A DNA stretch of 64,000 nt from the NCBI RefSeq assembly GCF_009755275.1, contig NZ_WQLA01000002.1, forward strand, positions 558,001 through 622,000. Reading direction: 5' to 3'. The position numbers and the translations under genes were made by a program. Below the pieces are notes generated by a model. The model was not told the DNA's origin, made no database searches, and worked only from the letters and a program-made list of their open reading frames with translations. Of this stretch, positions 36,878-45,842 are shown piece after piece. The DNA is from Mucilaginibacter aquatilis (lineage in GTDB: Bacteria; Bacteroidota; Bacteroidia; Sphingobacteriales; Sphingobacteriaceae). Each line of letters begins with the position of its first letter. Positions within the stretch are counted from its first letter, which is position 1.

Positions 36878-39226
36878 TTATGGATTAGTTTTTCGGGCTT
36901 CCTGCATAGGGTTACCGCCAGTGCTTGCCCCCCTTATGGTGTTTTGCTGTTTAAACAACTCAAAACGGGTAGGCGTATACTCACGCGGCCAGCTGTTGTT
37001 GCCTTCATTAATGTCGGCCGTTTCGCGGTAGGGGTCAAGCTTAATGCCTTTTACCTCTTTGGTTTTGGCAAACACTTTGGTTACGTTAAACTCGTTGTGG
37101 CGCCATATATAGGCCGATATTTTTTCAAGCTCTTTGCTTCCGTCAGTGTAGGTCCATTCAATAAAAAGCGGCATAGGCAGGCCTCCTTTGTTGCTGAAAC
37201 TTACTTCATAAAAGTAATTTTTTGTATCGTATAATTTACGCTCTTCAGGGCTTAAAGCATCGTACATGGCTTTGTAGCTTTTATCAGTTGCCGGCGTAGC
37301 TGCAAACCTGTCCCATTTGCTGTAAAAATCCTGCAAAGCGGTGTCGGCCTCTACCGCAAAACGGGTGCCTGCTTCCTTGTTACGGGTGGTACTAATGTTG
37401 GTTAAATTTTTATCAAACTGCGCACGGTCATAAGTGCCTTCAGTTTGTGGGTTCTTGGTGTTCAGACGATAGTACTTAACACTGTCTACTGAAATATCTA
37501 CCGGGTCTGTTCCATAAAACCAACCTCTCCAAAACCAGTCCAAATCAACGGCAGATGCATCTTCCATAGTGCGGAAAAAGTCAGTAGGAGTAGGGTGTTT
37601 AAAAGCCCAGCGTTGTGCATAGGTTTTAAACGAGTAATCAAACAGCTCACGACCCATAACCGTTTCGCGCAAAATATTAAGAGCGGTAGCTGGTTTGGCG
37701 TATGCGTTTGGCCCGAAGCGTTGTATGTTTTCTGAGTTGGTCATAATAGGTTCCAGCTCATTTTTAGGCAGCTTCATGTAATCAACAATCTTGTAAGCCG
37801 GTCCGCGGTTACTTGGAAAGTTGGGGTCCCATTCCTGTTCGGTTAAAAACTGGCAAAAGGTGTTCAATCCTTCATCCATCCATGTCCACTGCCGTTCATC
37901 GGAGTTTACAATCATTGGGAAGAAGTTATGACCAACTTCGTGAATAATTACGCCAATCATGCCATTTTTTGTGGCCTCGCTATAGGTGCCGTCTTTTTCA
38001 GCACGACCGTAATTAAAGCATATCATTGGGTACTCCATACCGTTGCTAGCCTCAACCGAAGTAGCGCAGGGGTAAGGATACGGAATAGTATATTTGCTGT
38101 AGGTTTTCACTGTATGCGCCACTACTTTAGTACTGTAACGACGGTATAACGGATAAGCCTCTGGTCCGTAAACCGACATTGCCATTACCTTACGACCACC
38201 GTCAATTTGTGCGGCCATGGCATCCCAAACTACCCTTCGTGATGATACCCAGGCAAAGTCACGTACGTTTTCGGCATGCCAGTTCCATATTTTGCGGGTG
38301 GTAGCATGGCCTTGTAGAGCCTTTTTAGCTTCGGCAAGGGTAACTACCTCAACAGGTTCTTTGTAAGAGCTTTGCGCTTTTTGCCAACGTTGATATTGTG
38401 CTGCAGTAAGCACCTGGCTATAGTTTGAACATTGGCCTGTAGCATCAACAACGTGGTCGGCAGGAACGTTGATGGCTACTTTAAAATCGCCAAAGGTTAA
38501 GGCAAACTCTCCGCGACCGGTAAATTGTTTGTTTTGCCAGCCTTGAAAATCGCTGTAAACGGCCATGCGCGGATACCACTGCGCCATGGTATAAAGATAA
38601 TTCTTGTCTTCAGGAAAATATTCGTAACCACCGCGGCCGCCAATGGTTAAACGATCGGATATGTTATACCACCAAACTATTTTAAACACAAACTTAGCAC
38701 CCGGAGCCAGCGTTTTGGGCAGCTCAATGCGCATCATAGTTTGGTTAATAGTGTATTTTAAATTATTGCCCGATGCATCTTTACAGCTCACAATATGGTT
38801 CCCCAAATCAAGGTTATGGCCCATAATAGCTTGCAGTTGGCGCAGGCTCATTTTGTCCTGCATGGTGCTGCCGTCAAACTTTGCATTTTCGGCGTCTTTC
38901 TTATGCTCGTTTTCATCTAACTGCAGCCATAAGTAAGTAAGCGGGTCGGGCGAGTTATTATAGTAAGTAATGGTCTCGGTGCCGTCAAGGCGTTGCTTGT
39001 CATCGTCAAGTTTGGCAACAATGTCATAGTCGGCTTTTTGCTGCCAGTATTTTGGTCCGGGTGCACCCGATGCCGAACGGTACATGTTAGGATCGGCCAG
39101 CAATGTGCTGCCCAACTGTTCAAATTTATTGCCGTGGTTACTGCCGGGGTTGTACTGTATTTGTTGTGCTTGCAAAGCAGACAAAAACAGGATTGTTGCG
39201 GCCAGAGTAGAGTAAAGTTTTTTCAT
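36878..39226 (-). CDS. Secreted M1-family metallopeptidase
   Basis: The 782-residue precursor has a signal peptide (MKKLYSTLAATILFLSALQA). The zinc site is HEVGH followed 18 residues later by the third ligand E in TWMDEGLNTF (HExxH-x18-E), as in aminopeptidase N-type M1 enzymes. The usual exopeptidase GAMEN motif is represented by SNGMEYPMICFN. Expect a periplasmic or surface aminopeptidase. The ATG overlaps the stop of the HupE-like gene by four bases (ATGA), so they are translationally coupled. Confidence 0.92.
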   Translation of the reverse strand: MKKLYSTLAATILFLSALQAQQIQYNPGSNHGNKFEQLGSTLLADPNMYRSASGAPGPKYWQQKADYDIVAKLDDDKQRLDGTETITYYNNSPDPLTYLWLQLDENEHKKDAENAKFDGSTMQDKMSLRQLQAIMGHNLDLGNHIVSCKDASGNNLKYTINQTMMRIELPKTLAPGAKFVFKIVWWYNISDRLTIGGRGGYEYFPEDKNYLYTMAQWYPRMAVYSDFQGWQNKQFTGRGEFALTFGDFKVAINVPADHVVDATGQCSNYSQVLTAAQYQRWQKAQSSYKEPVEVVTLAEAKKALQGHATTRKIWNWHAENVRDFAWVSSRRVVWDAMAAQIDGGRKVMAMSVYGPEAYPLYRRYSTKVVAHTVKTYSKYTIPYPYPCATSVEASNGMEYPMICFNYGRAEKDGTYSEATKNGMIGVIIHEVGHNFFPMIVNSDERQWTWMDEGLNTFCQFLTEQEWDPNFPSNRGPAYKIVDYMKLPKNELEPIMTNSENIQRFGPNAYAKPATALNILRETVMGRELFDYSFKTYAQRWAFKHPTPTDFFRTMEDASAVDLDWFWRGWFYGTDPVDISVDSVKYYRLNTKNPQTEGTYDRAQFDKNLTNISTTRNKEAGTRFAVEADTALQDFYSKWDRFAATPATDKSYKAMYDALSPEERKLYDTKNYFYEVSFSNKGGLPMPLFIEWTYTDGSKELEKISAYIWRHNEFNVTKVFAKTKEVKGIKLDPYRETADINEGNNSWPREYTPTRFELFKQQNTIRGASTGGNPMQEARKTNP

Positions 39227-39813
39227 TTGAAATGAATTAGAGCAAGGCGTTCAATGCACATTATAAACGCTATTCCAAATATAGCAGATGAGAGGAACAA
39301 TGTCCACTCACGCCGTTGAATTTTAAGGATGTTAAGTAAAATGAATGATACTGTTAAGATGCAAAGCACAATTAAAACCTGCCCAAACTCAAGGCCCAGG
39401 TTAAACGCCAGTAGTTGCGATGTTATGTTGGTGCTTTTACCAAGCAAACTCTTAAGGTAGTTGGAAAAGCCCAGGCCGTGTATAAGTCCAAAAAACAAAG
39501 CCAGTGTATAACTTATACGAAGCGTAGCCGGCGACCGTTTCTTTTTTACAATGTTAATGACTGCTGTTGTTACAATAGTAACCGGAATAAGAAACTCAAT
39601 AAGCGAGGTGTTAACTTTAACAATGTCAAGTGCACTTAAAGCCAGCGTTATGGAGTGTCCTAAAGTAAACGCCGTGACCAGTATGAGTACCTTGCGCCAA
39701 TCTGCCAGCAGGTAAGTGCCGCATAATACGGTAACAAACAAAATATGATCGTAACCCTGCCAGTCGCAAATGTGCTGCCAGCCAAGTTCAAAATACATAG
39801 CGAAGTCTTGCAT
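39223..39813 (-). CDS. HupE/UreJ-like membrane protein
   Basis: The 196-residue product has about six membrane helices and the HupE/UreJ-2 marks GWQHICDWQGYDHILFV near the N-terminus, TLGHSITLA, and FGLIHGLGF further on. Family members include nickel and metal permease-like proteins, but those in Bacteroidota next to M1 peptidase and DUF6702 genes are uncharacterised. It is coupled to the downstream peptidase by an ATGA overlap and is divergent from the DUF6702 gene. Confidence 0.85.
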   Translation of the reverse strand: MQDFAMYFELGWQHICDWQGYDHILFVTVLCGTYLLADWRKVLILVTAFTLGHSITLALSALDIVKVNTSLIEFLIPVTIVTTAVINIVKKKRSPATLRISYTLALFFGLIHGLGFSNYLKSLLGKSTNITSQLLAFNLGLEFGQVLIVLCILTVSFILLNILKIQRREWTLFLSSAIFGIAFIMCIERLALIHFK

Positions 39814-39865
39814 CGGCTAAAAATAAATAATGCCGATAATATTACCTTAATTTGTGTAAACAGAG

Positions 39866-40360
39866 ATGTTTGAATCAGCAATGTTACTATTATTTGTTAA
39901 AAGCTTACTCTTAATGTTTCATCCGTTTTACGTAAGCGTAACCGAGGTGAATCATAATGCTAAAACCCAATCAGTTGAAATAAGCTGCCGCATGTTTTAT
40001 GATGATCTTGAACATGTGCTTGAAAAGCAAAACAAGGTGAAACTTGATATAGTGAGGCCGCCAAACAAGCAACTAATGAACCAGCTCATTAGCCAGTACG
40101 TTCGTAAGCATTTAATAATAAAGGCAGATGGTAAATTGCTTGAGCCTGATTACATGGGTTATGAAATACAGGAGGATGGCGCATGGAGCTACTTTGAAGT
40201 AAAAGGTGTAAGCAGGGTTCAAAAAATTGAGGTATTTGATGATTTGCTTTACAGCGAGCATCCTGAGCAAATTAATATGCTGCACGTTACTGTTAACGGC
40301 GAGCGCAAGAGTACTAAACTTGATAACCCAAAGGCTAATGTTGCATTCAACTTCAGGTAG
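39866..40360 (+). CDS. DUF6702-family exported protein
   Basis: The 164-residue product has an N-terminal hydrophobic segment (LLLFVKSLLLMFHPFYVSVT) as a signal or anchor and a beta-rich mature part (SVEISCRMFYDDLEHVLEKQ). This resembles the DUF6702 proteins often found beside HupE-like and M1 peptidase genes in Bacteroidota. Function unknown. The next gene begins 2 bases after the stop, so the two form an operon. Confidence 0.8.
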   Translation: MFESAMLLLFVKSLLLMFHPFYVSVTEVNHNAKTQSVEISCRMFYDDLEHVLEKQNKVKLDIVRPPNKQLMNQLISQYVRKHLIIKADGKLLEPDYMGYEIQEDGAWSYFEVKGVSRVQKIEVFDDLLYSEHPEQINMLHVTVNGERKSTKLDNPKANVAFNFR

Positions 40361-40362
40361 CT

Positions 40363-40788
40363 TTGAAATTTAAATCGGCAAGGAGCATATCTGTTGCGTT
40401 GGCGCTTTGGGGAGCCATAGCTTTGCTGCTTTTCAGCAGCGCTTTAATTTTGCAACAAGGTGGGCCAGAGCAGTGGTTACTTATTTTACTTGCTATGGTT
40501 GTGGCATTTATTGTGTGGTCGTGGTTTGCCACCTATTATAAGATTAGTGGGGACGAGCTTAGCTATCGGTCGGGGCCAGTACATGGCAAAATAAGCATAA
40601 GCAATATTCGTATAATAACGATTAATAAAACGTTGTATGCTGGTTTAAAGCCCGCTTTAGCGTCTAACGGCTGCGTTATTGAGTACAATAAGTATGATGA
40701 AATTTATATGTCTCCGCAAGATACGGAAGGCTTTATTGCAGCGCTGCTGAATGTGAATGCAACTATAGAGGTGCGCCAAAATAAGTAG
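40363..40788 (+). CDS. Bacterial PH-domain (bPH_4-like) membrane protein
   Basis: The 141-residue product has two membrane helices (residues ~10-30 and ~38-56) and a C-terminal PH-like domain (YKISGDELSYRSGPVHGKIS; IRIITINKTLY; DEIYMSPQDTEGFIAALL). The start is TTG, the only one giving the full first helix. It directly follows the DUF6702 gene. Role unknown. Confidence 0.75.
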   Translation: MKFKSARSISVALALWGAIALLLFSSALILQQGGPEQWLLILLAMVVAFIVWSWFATYYKISGDELSYRSGPVHGKISISNIRIITINKTLYAGLKPALASNGCVIEYNKYDEIYMSPQDTEGFIAALLNVNATIEVRQNK

Positions 40789-40811
40789 AGCCCGGCGGTG
40801 CCGGGCTCTAC
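40785..40811. terminator. Hairpin overlapping the PH-gene stop
   Basis: An 11-bp perfect stem (40785-40795 with 40801-40811, arms GTAGAGCCCGG and complement), 5-base loop, begins within the stop codon. On the minus strand it is followed by TTATTTT, so it can also end the convergent barrel gene. Confidence 0.65.
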
Positions 40812-40835
40812 TGTAATATAATCAATTACTTTCAA

Positions 40836-41345
40836 TTAAAATTTAAAGCCAATACGCAAACCTACCTGGCTTGTTGTGCCATTGTTTGACCAGGCTTCGT
40901 AACGTACGCCTGCATCAACAGATGGGCTGAAGTTATAACCTAAACCCGGAGCGTAAATAAAGGCAGTACCGCCGCCACTTGAAGTGCTGAATGCCGCACC
41001 TAACTGAGCTTCGCCAAAGAAGCCGCTGCCAAACATTTGCTTAATGCCACCTTTAACCGGGATTGCACCTGATGTAGATTCAAATCCAAGATCTTTGTAG
41101 CGTGACTTGGTTAAGAAAGCGTTGTAACCTGCAGAACCGGTAATGAAAGTGCTTTCAGCTACAGGATGTTCATACTTCAATGAAGCACCTAGCACAGCAC
41201 TATAAAAATCAGCGGCGTCACCTACTGGTAAGCCTGCTTCAATGCCAATGCTAAAACCGCCTTTGTTTTCAGATGACCCTGATTGTGCGAATGAGTTAGC
41301 AGATATTCCAGCTGCTAAAGCCAATCCTAATAGAACTTTTTTCAT
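40836..41345 (-). CDS. Small outer-membrane beta-barrel protein
   Basis: The 169-residue precursor has a signal peptide ending ANSFAQ, an eight-strand-like mature part (GGFSIGIEAGLPVGDAADFY; AFIYAPGLGYNFSPSVDAGV) and a C-terminal GLRIGFKF with terminal Phe. It is related to the 29-31 kb cluster (shared AFIYAPGLG and R-x-E-x-W patterns) but lies 10 kb away. Function is unknown. Confidence 0.82.
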   Translation of the reverse strand: MKKVLLGLALAAGISANSFAQSGSSENKGGFSIGIEAGLPVGDAADFYSAVLGASLKYEHPVAESTFITGSAGYNAFLTKSRYKDLGFESTSGAIPVKGGIKQMFGSGFFGEAQLGAAFSTSSGGGTAFIYAPGLGYNFSPSVDAGVRYEAWSNNGTTSQVGLRIGFKF

Positions 41346-41705
41346 GTGTAAATAAATTGTGAATAAAAATACAGCCTATCTTATGTGTAAGCTGTGGTTA
41401 AAGGCATAGACGCATGAGTAAGTAAAATGTTACACAGCATTTTTAGTGTTTTTGCTGAGAATGTGTTACTGCCTTGATTTATAATATTATAAAGTTAAAG
41501 CCATGATATGCCGGATGGTATTTTGTACCCACTTACAGTGCCTTAATAGAGCCGGCAAACAATAACAGTCACAAAATGTTAGTTAACGATTGAGTGGAAT
41601 TGTGAATTTGCCAATGCAAATTGTAAGGCTTAAAATTTATAAATCATTTTAAAGCAGTATTTTGCAGGCGACATTCACCTTAGTTCAATTTAAAAGAAAA
41701 ATATC
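41346..41705. other. Intergenic region between divergent genes
   Basis: No gene seen. It should hold the promoters of the divergent barrel and OmpA-like genes; one candidate for the latter is listed separately. Confidence 0.5.
41607..41638 (+). promoter_or_regulatory. Candidate promoter for the OmpA-like lipoprotein
   Basis: TTTG (41607-41610), 20-base spacer, then TAAAATTT (41631-41638), which keeps TA and most of the TTTG element in shifted form. About 65 bases before the ATG at 41706. Imperfect match. Confidence 0.35.
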
Positions 41706-42581
41706 ATGAAACTACAATTATTACCGGCGGCATTAATAGCCATACTATTAACGTCGGCAGGGTGTGTGAGTAAAAAGCAATATACTCAACTGCAGTCAAA
41801 CTATGACACACTGCAAAACAAACACCGTGATTTGAACGTGCGTTTTCTTAACAGCCAGCAAGAGCTTTCAAACGCCAATGTAAGAAATAAAAGCCTTGAA
41901 GAGCAGATAGCTGCCGGACGCCAGAACCTGGCATCATTACAGGCTGCTTTAGATAAGTGTTTAACCTCATCAGGACAGGGTAACGTCAATATTTCTAAAT
42001 TGGTTGATGAAATTAATTCATCTAACAAATACATTCAGCAACTAGTTAACAGCAAAAACAAAAGCGACTCGCTTAACATGGTGTTAACTAATAACCTTAC
42101 CCGCTCATTAAGCCGCGAGGAAATGAAAGACGTTGACGTACAAGTGTTAAAAGGTGTGGTTTACATATCACTTTCTGATAACATGCTTTACAAATCAGGT
42201 AGCTATGAAATATCTGACAAAGCCAACGCAACACTTACCAAAATTTCAAAAATCATTACCGACTATAAAGACTATGAGGTGTTAATTGAAGGTAATACGG
42301 ATAACGTGCCTATTAAGCAAACCAACATTCGTAACAACTGGGATTTGAGCGCTTTGCGTGCATCGTCGGTTGTTCAGGCTTTGCAAACAAGGTTTAATGT
42401 TGATCCTAAACGCTTAACAGCCGCCGGCCGTGGTGAGTACAACCCGGTTGCCGATAACAACACCGAAGCAGGTAAAGTTAAAAACCGTCGTACCCAAATC
42501 ATTATTACACCTAAACTTGACCAGTTTATGGATTTGATTGATAAAGCGCCGGAGAAACCAGCTACTGCGCCTAAGCAATAA
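41706..42581 (+). CDS. OmpA-family peptidoglycan-binding lipoprotein
   Basis: The 291-residue precursor has lipobox ILLTSAGC followed by VSKKQY. Residues ~25-95 are a heptad coiled coil, and residues ~140-270 an OmpA/MotB domain (YEVLIEGNTDNVPI; NWDLSALRASSVVQAL; RLTAAGRGEYNPVADN; NRRTQIIITP) with the NxxLSxxRA-type peptidoglycan site. It should tether the outer membrane to the wall. A hairpin terminator follows. Confidence 0.92.
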   Translation: MKLQLLPAALIAILLTSAGCVSKKQYTQLQSNYDTLQNKHRDLNVRFLNSQQELSNANVRNKSLEEQIAAGRQNLASLQAALDKCLTSSGQGNVNISKLVDEINSSNKYIQQLVNSKNKSDSLNMVLTNNLTRSLSREEMKDVDVQVLKGVVYISLSDNMLYKSGSYEISDKANATLTKISKIITDYKDYEVLIEGNTDNVPIKQTNIRNNWDLSALRASSVVQALQTRFNVDPKRLTAAGRGEYNPVADNNTEAGKVKNRRTQIIITPKLDQFMDLIDKAPEKPATAPKQ

Positions 42582-42600
42582 TTGCATAAAGCTTATAATA

Positions 42601-42635
42601 AAAAGCCCTTTTGTTGTGTACAGAAGGGCTTTTTT
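42601..42635 (+). terminator. Terminator after the OmpA-like gene
   Basis: A 10-bp stem (42601-42610 with 42624-42633, arms AAAAGCCCTT and complement) is followed by a T run. It starts 20 bases past the stop. Confidence 0.8.
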
Positions 42636-42904
42636 GTGTCATTAAATACGATTTAATTGCCTTGAATATTAATCCTTTTGAGTTAGCGCGACTAGTTCGG
42701 AATGTGATTGATAAAGCATCGCAGATACCAGTCATTGCACTTAAGATATAACTGCTTAAAGTTCATTATGAAAGACCTACTATTAGTAAGTAAATGGGCT
42801 TTTTATGCTTTTACATCTACGGTGTAACTGGGATTGATTGTGTGTGACTTGTAAAGGTGGAGCTAGTGATAGGCTTTATATCCTATTTGTTTAGGGGCTA
42901 TTGA
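42636..42904. other. Intergenic, nothing recognised
   Basis: Between two terminators of convergent genes, with only a 19-codon frame and no RNA or repeat recognised. Confidence 0.5.
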
Positions 42905-42937
42905 AAACAAAAGCCCGGTTAGTTTCCTAACCGGGCT
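42905..42937 (-). terminator. Terminator after the 43 kb lipoprotein gene
   Basis: An 11-bp perfect stem (42912-42922 with 42927-42937, arms AGCCCGGTTAG and complement), loop TTTC, followed on the minus strand by TTTGTTTTC. Confidence 0.75.
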
Positions 42938-42972
42938 ATGCCACATCCAGCAATGTTTTTACTAAAATTGAA

Positions 42973-44019
42973 CTACTGGTATTGTATATAAATAGGTTGC
43001 GGTTTGTATTTCAAAACTTCTTCAGGCGTGAGCATATGGTGCGGTGCCTTCTTCAAATCGTTTTTGTAGAAGAGTTTGAAACCGGTGAACTGTACAGGTT
43101 CAGGAAAAATATGGTTTCGGTAGGTACCTAATTTAAGATCTGGTTCGCCCCATCCGTCCATGTCAATAACAACCTGCACCTCAGGGCGCAGTTTGATGTT
43201 TTTATAGTTGGTTACCATTTTACGGGTAAAGCGGTGTACAACAAGCATTTTAGGAGGTAGATTGTATTTTTTAACTAACCCGGCTAAATACTGGCTGGCA
43301 AAGTTGATGTCGGCAGCATCAAATGTCCCGATTTTTTTGCCTGGCTTGCTGCCATCTTTCATTGAAAATTCAGGGTCCATGCCAAAGTGAACATTAGGCA
43401 TAGCCAAGTATTTTTCCAGCAACGGAAGTTCGGTTTGAATAGTACTTAATGAAACCTGAACATCCAGGAACACAATGGCATTTCCTCTTTTAGCAATAGA
43501 TAGCACGGTATCAATTTGTTTAAAAGGCATACGGTAGCGGTATTTGCCATCTGAGCCGGCAGCACCCTGGGCTACTACTGCAATATAATGCAGTGCCGGT
43601 TGAACAGGAGTTTTTGGGTCTGCTTTTTCCCATGCTTTAACTTCGGTTTTTAGCTTGGCAAGCATCTCTTTTGGCGGTAATTCACCCAAAATTCCCATTT
43701 TTTTACTGAACAAGTTTCCGTAAAACGCTACCACACGTTTAAAGGGAAGTACGGCGCCTGCAACCGGGTAAGGTTGTTTTTTTACAGGCCAGCGGCCGGT
43801 AGTATCACCATTGGCTAAACGTACTAACAGGCTATCGTACTTGGCAGTATCAATAGGTGTAATTCCAGCTTTGGTTACAGTGGTGTCTTCTGTAGTGGTG
43901 GTAGTGGTTGTTTTGGTAGTCGTAGCACTTGGCTTGCTGTTTCCGGTGCAATTTGTAAATAATACAAATGATGATAGCAGGACAGACGAAGAAAAGAGCA
44001 GTGTTTTAAATTTCATCAT
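42973..44019 (-). CDS. Uncharacterised conserved lipoprotein, probable TIM-barrel-like fold
   Basis: The product is about 348 residues from the ATG at 44019 (or 44016). The lipobox is SSFVLFTNC, then a Thr-rich low-complexity linker (TTTKTTTTTTTEDTTVTK). The globular part has conserved-looking blocks FKRVVAFYGNLFSKKMGILG, PALHYIAVVAQGAAGSDGKY, VHFGMDPEFSM and PKMLVVHRFTRKM, with several buried acidic residues at strand ends. I recall this pattern from an uncharacterised family found also in Actinobacteria; strand ends and acids suggest a glycosidase-like barrel, but this is inference. No function is assigned. It is monocistronic. Confidence 0.75.
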   Translation of the reverse strand: MMKFKTLLFSSSVLLSSFVLFTNCTGNSKPSATTTKTTTTTTTEDTTVTKAGITPIDTAKYDSLLVRLANGDTTGRWPVKKQPYPVAGAVLPFKRVVAFYGNLFSKKMGILGELPPKEMLAKLKTEVKAWEKADPKTPVQPALHYIAVVAQGAAGSDGKYRYRMPFKQIDTVLSIAKRGNAIVFLDVQVSLSTIQTELPLLEKYLAMPNVHFGMDPEFSMKDGSKPGKKIGTFDAADINFASQYLAGLVKKYNLPPKMLVVHRFTRKMVTNYKNIKLRPEVQVVIDMDGWGEPDLKLGTYRNHIFPEPVQFTGFKLFYKNDLKKAPHHMLTPEEVLKYKPQPIYIQYQ

Positions 44020-44142
44020 AAAGGTAGCCATGCAGGCTTTAATAACTTGCAGTATGTAATATTTTAGTACCAATAAAATTATTTACTTATTGGTACGTTG
44101 TAAATATAAATATTGCCCCGGTTACTTCCCCTTAAAATAAAA

Positions 44143-45024
44143 TTAAATTTTATAAAACTTACCAAACACCCCAAGCGGTAGTTTAGGGCCGGCCGTAGCC
44201 TGTAAATACAACTCGCCAATTTCCAGGTTTTCAACTTTTGGATTTGCGCTTCTAATCAAGTTCTCTACTATAACTGATGAAAAACCAAGCGAATATGTAT
44301 TGAGAATAAGGAAGTGCTCCTGCGGATCTAACAATTGCATCACATCGTTCATCATCTCAGTAATGTGATCTTCCAGCTTCCACTTTTCGCCGTTAGGGCC
44401 ATGGCCATAGGCAGGAGGATCGAGAATAATGCCGTTATATTTTTTGCCGCGTTTAATTTCGCGCTTCACAAATTTAAGCGCGTCTTCAACTACCCAGCGT
44501 ATATCTTTTAGGTTTGATATTTCCTGGTTTTCATTTGCCCAGCTAACTACCTGTTTAATGGAGTCAACGTGTGTGGTGTCGGCCCCGGCAGATTGTGCAA
44601 TGAGCGATGCACCACCGGTATAAGCAAACAAGTTAAGCACCTTTGGTTTAGGCGTTTTAAAGCGCTTGATGTTTTGTGCAATATAATCCCAGTTTACTGC
44701 CTGCTCGGGAAATACGCCTACGTGTTTAAACGAGGTCATGGCCATGCGTAGTTTAATGGCAGCATCGTTGTTTTTGTATTCAATATGCCAACGGTCTGGT
44801 GTTTTAGGGTTTTTCTTAATCCACTCACCAGCCGTAGCAGAACGGCCTTTAAAACGAATATCATGACGTTTTTGCCATTCGGCATCTGAAAGGGTTTTGT
44901 TCCAAACCGCTTGTGGCTCAGGTCGTATTAAAACAACGTTGCCAAAGCGCTCCAACTTTTCAAAGTCGCCGCAATCAATCAGTTCATAATCTTTCCAGTG
45001 CGTTGGAGTAAGAAGTTGGATCAT
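44143..45024 (-). CDS. Class I SAM-dependent (rRNA-type) methyltransferase
   Basis: The 293-residue product from the ATG at 45024 has the SAM site VLNLFAYTGGASLIAQSAGA, the acidic strand-2 motif HVDSIKQVVSWANEN and the catalytic-type DPPAYGHGPNGEKW. The overall pattern is that of the RlmI/RlmK-type methyltransferase core without the PUA domain. The target is likely RNA but is not proven. An upstream extension to 45060 is possible but gives a poor N-terminus. The A+T-rich two-gene insertion lies just behind its start on the opposite strand. Confidence 0.85.
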   Translation of the reverse strand: MIQLLTPTHWKDYELIDCGDFEKLERFGNVVLIRPEPQAVWNKTLSDAEWQKRHDIRFKGRSATAGEWIKKNPKTPDRWHIEYKNNDAAIKLRMAMTSFKHVGVFPEQAVNWDYIAQNIKRFKTPKPKVLNLFAYTGGASLIAQSAGADTTHVDSIKQVVSWANENQEISNLKDIRWVVEDALKFVKREIKRGKKYNGIILDPPAYGHGPNGEKWKLEDHITEMMNDVMQLLDPQEHFLILNTYSLGFSSVIVENLIRSANPKVENLEIGELYLQATAGPKLPLGVFGKFYKI

Positions 45025-45238
45025 TTTTCTGTTGTCTGTTATTAGTTTGCAACAGGGCAAAGTTAATGAAATGCTGGTATAATAGGTTTGCTGAATTTAT
45101 ATTCCAAATGCATTAGTAACCTTTGATATTGGATTGACCCTTATTTTAATGGTTCTTGTAAGTATTATTTCTAATCTTTCAACATTAATATATTTATCAT
45201 TAGGTAGTTGTAACTTAGTATTGCTTATATGTTTTAAT

Positions 45239-45832
45239 ATGAATAAAGAATTTATATACAATAATGTGGTTGTGCGTTTTTTTCATGCCGATCAGCTAAT
45301 GGTTAATGCTACAGAGATGGCAACAGTATTTGAAAGTGATGTCAATAAATTTTTGGAAGAAAACTCAACTAAAAATTGGATAAAGTGGCTTGAAAATAAT
45401 CTTATCAGAGGAAAACGGAATGGCGAGTCTGTTAGCCGAACTGCTATAAAAGGGGTTGCTCCTGGAGTTATTAGGCATAAAAGTGCCGATTTAGTACCTA
45501 TATTAACAGTTGAGAAAATCGATGGAGGAAACACCGTATTTTGGATGCATCATTTATTAGCTACCGACTTTGCACAATGGTTAAACATAGATTTTAAAGG
45601 TTGGATAATTTTAAAAGTAAATGAGTTGTTATTTAATTATACGATGGAAAAACGCCAGCTTGAAATAGAAAAAATAACTCTTCAAAATAAGTTAAAGCAG
45701 ATTGATTCTAATGAATCTGCGAAAAATCCTGCGGTGAAAGAAGTTTTTGATATTCTGCGTAAGCTTGATCAAAATAAAGGTGACGCATTTAATTTAAATA
45801 AGAGTTTCAAAAATGACTTATTTAATAATTAG
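45239..45832 (+). CDS. KilA-N domain protein in an A+T-rich insertion
   Basis: I start at the ATG at 45239 (MNKEFIYNNVVVRFFHADQL), giving 197 residues; the upstream 35 codons are hydrophobic and lack a reason to be coding. Residues ~5-140 match the KilA-N DNA-binding domain known from phage and DNA virus proteins: VNATEMATVF, NWIKWLENNLI, and WMHHLLATDFAQWLNIDFKG. A short coiled coil (MEKRQLEIEKITLQNKLKQI) follows. The gene is clearly richer in A+T than its neighbours, suggesting transfer. It is 10 bases ahead of the next gene on the same strand, so the pair is likely one unit. Confidence 0.8.
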   Translation: MNKEFIYNNVVVRFFHADQLMVNATEMATVFESDVNKFLEENSTKNWIKWLENNLIRGKRNGESVSRTAIKGVAPGVIRHKSADLVPILTVEKIDGGNTVFWMHHLLATDFAQWLNIDFKGWIILKVNELLFNYTMEKRQLEIEKITLQNKLKQIDSNESAKNPAVKEVFDILRKLDQNKGDAFNLNKSFKNDLFNN

Positions 45833-45842
45833 CTTTTAAAAT

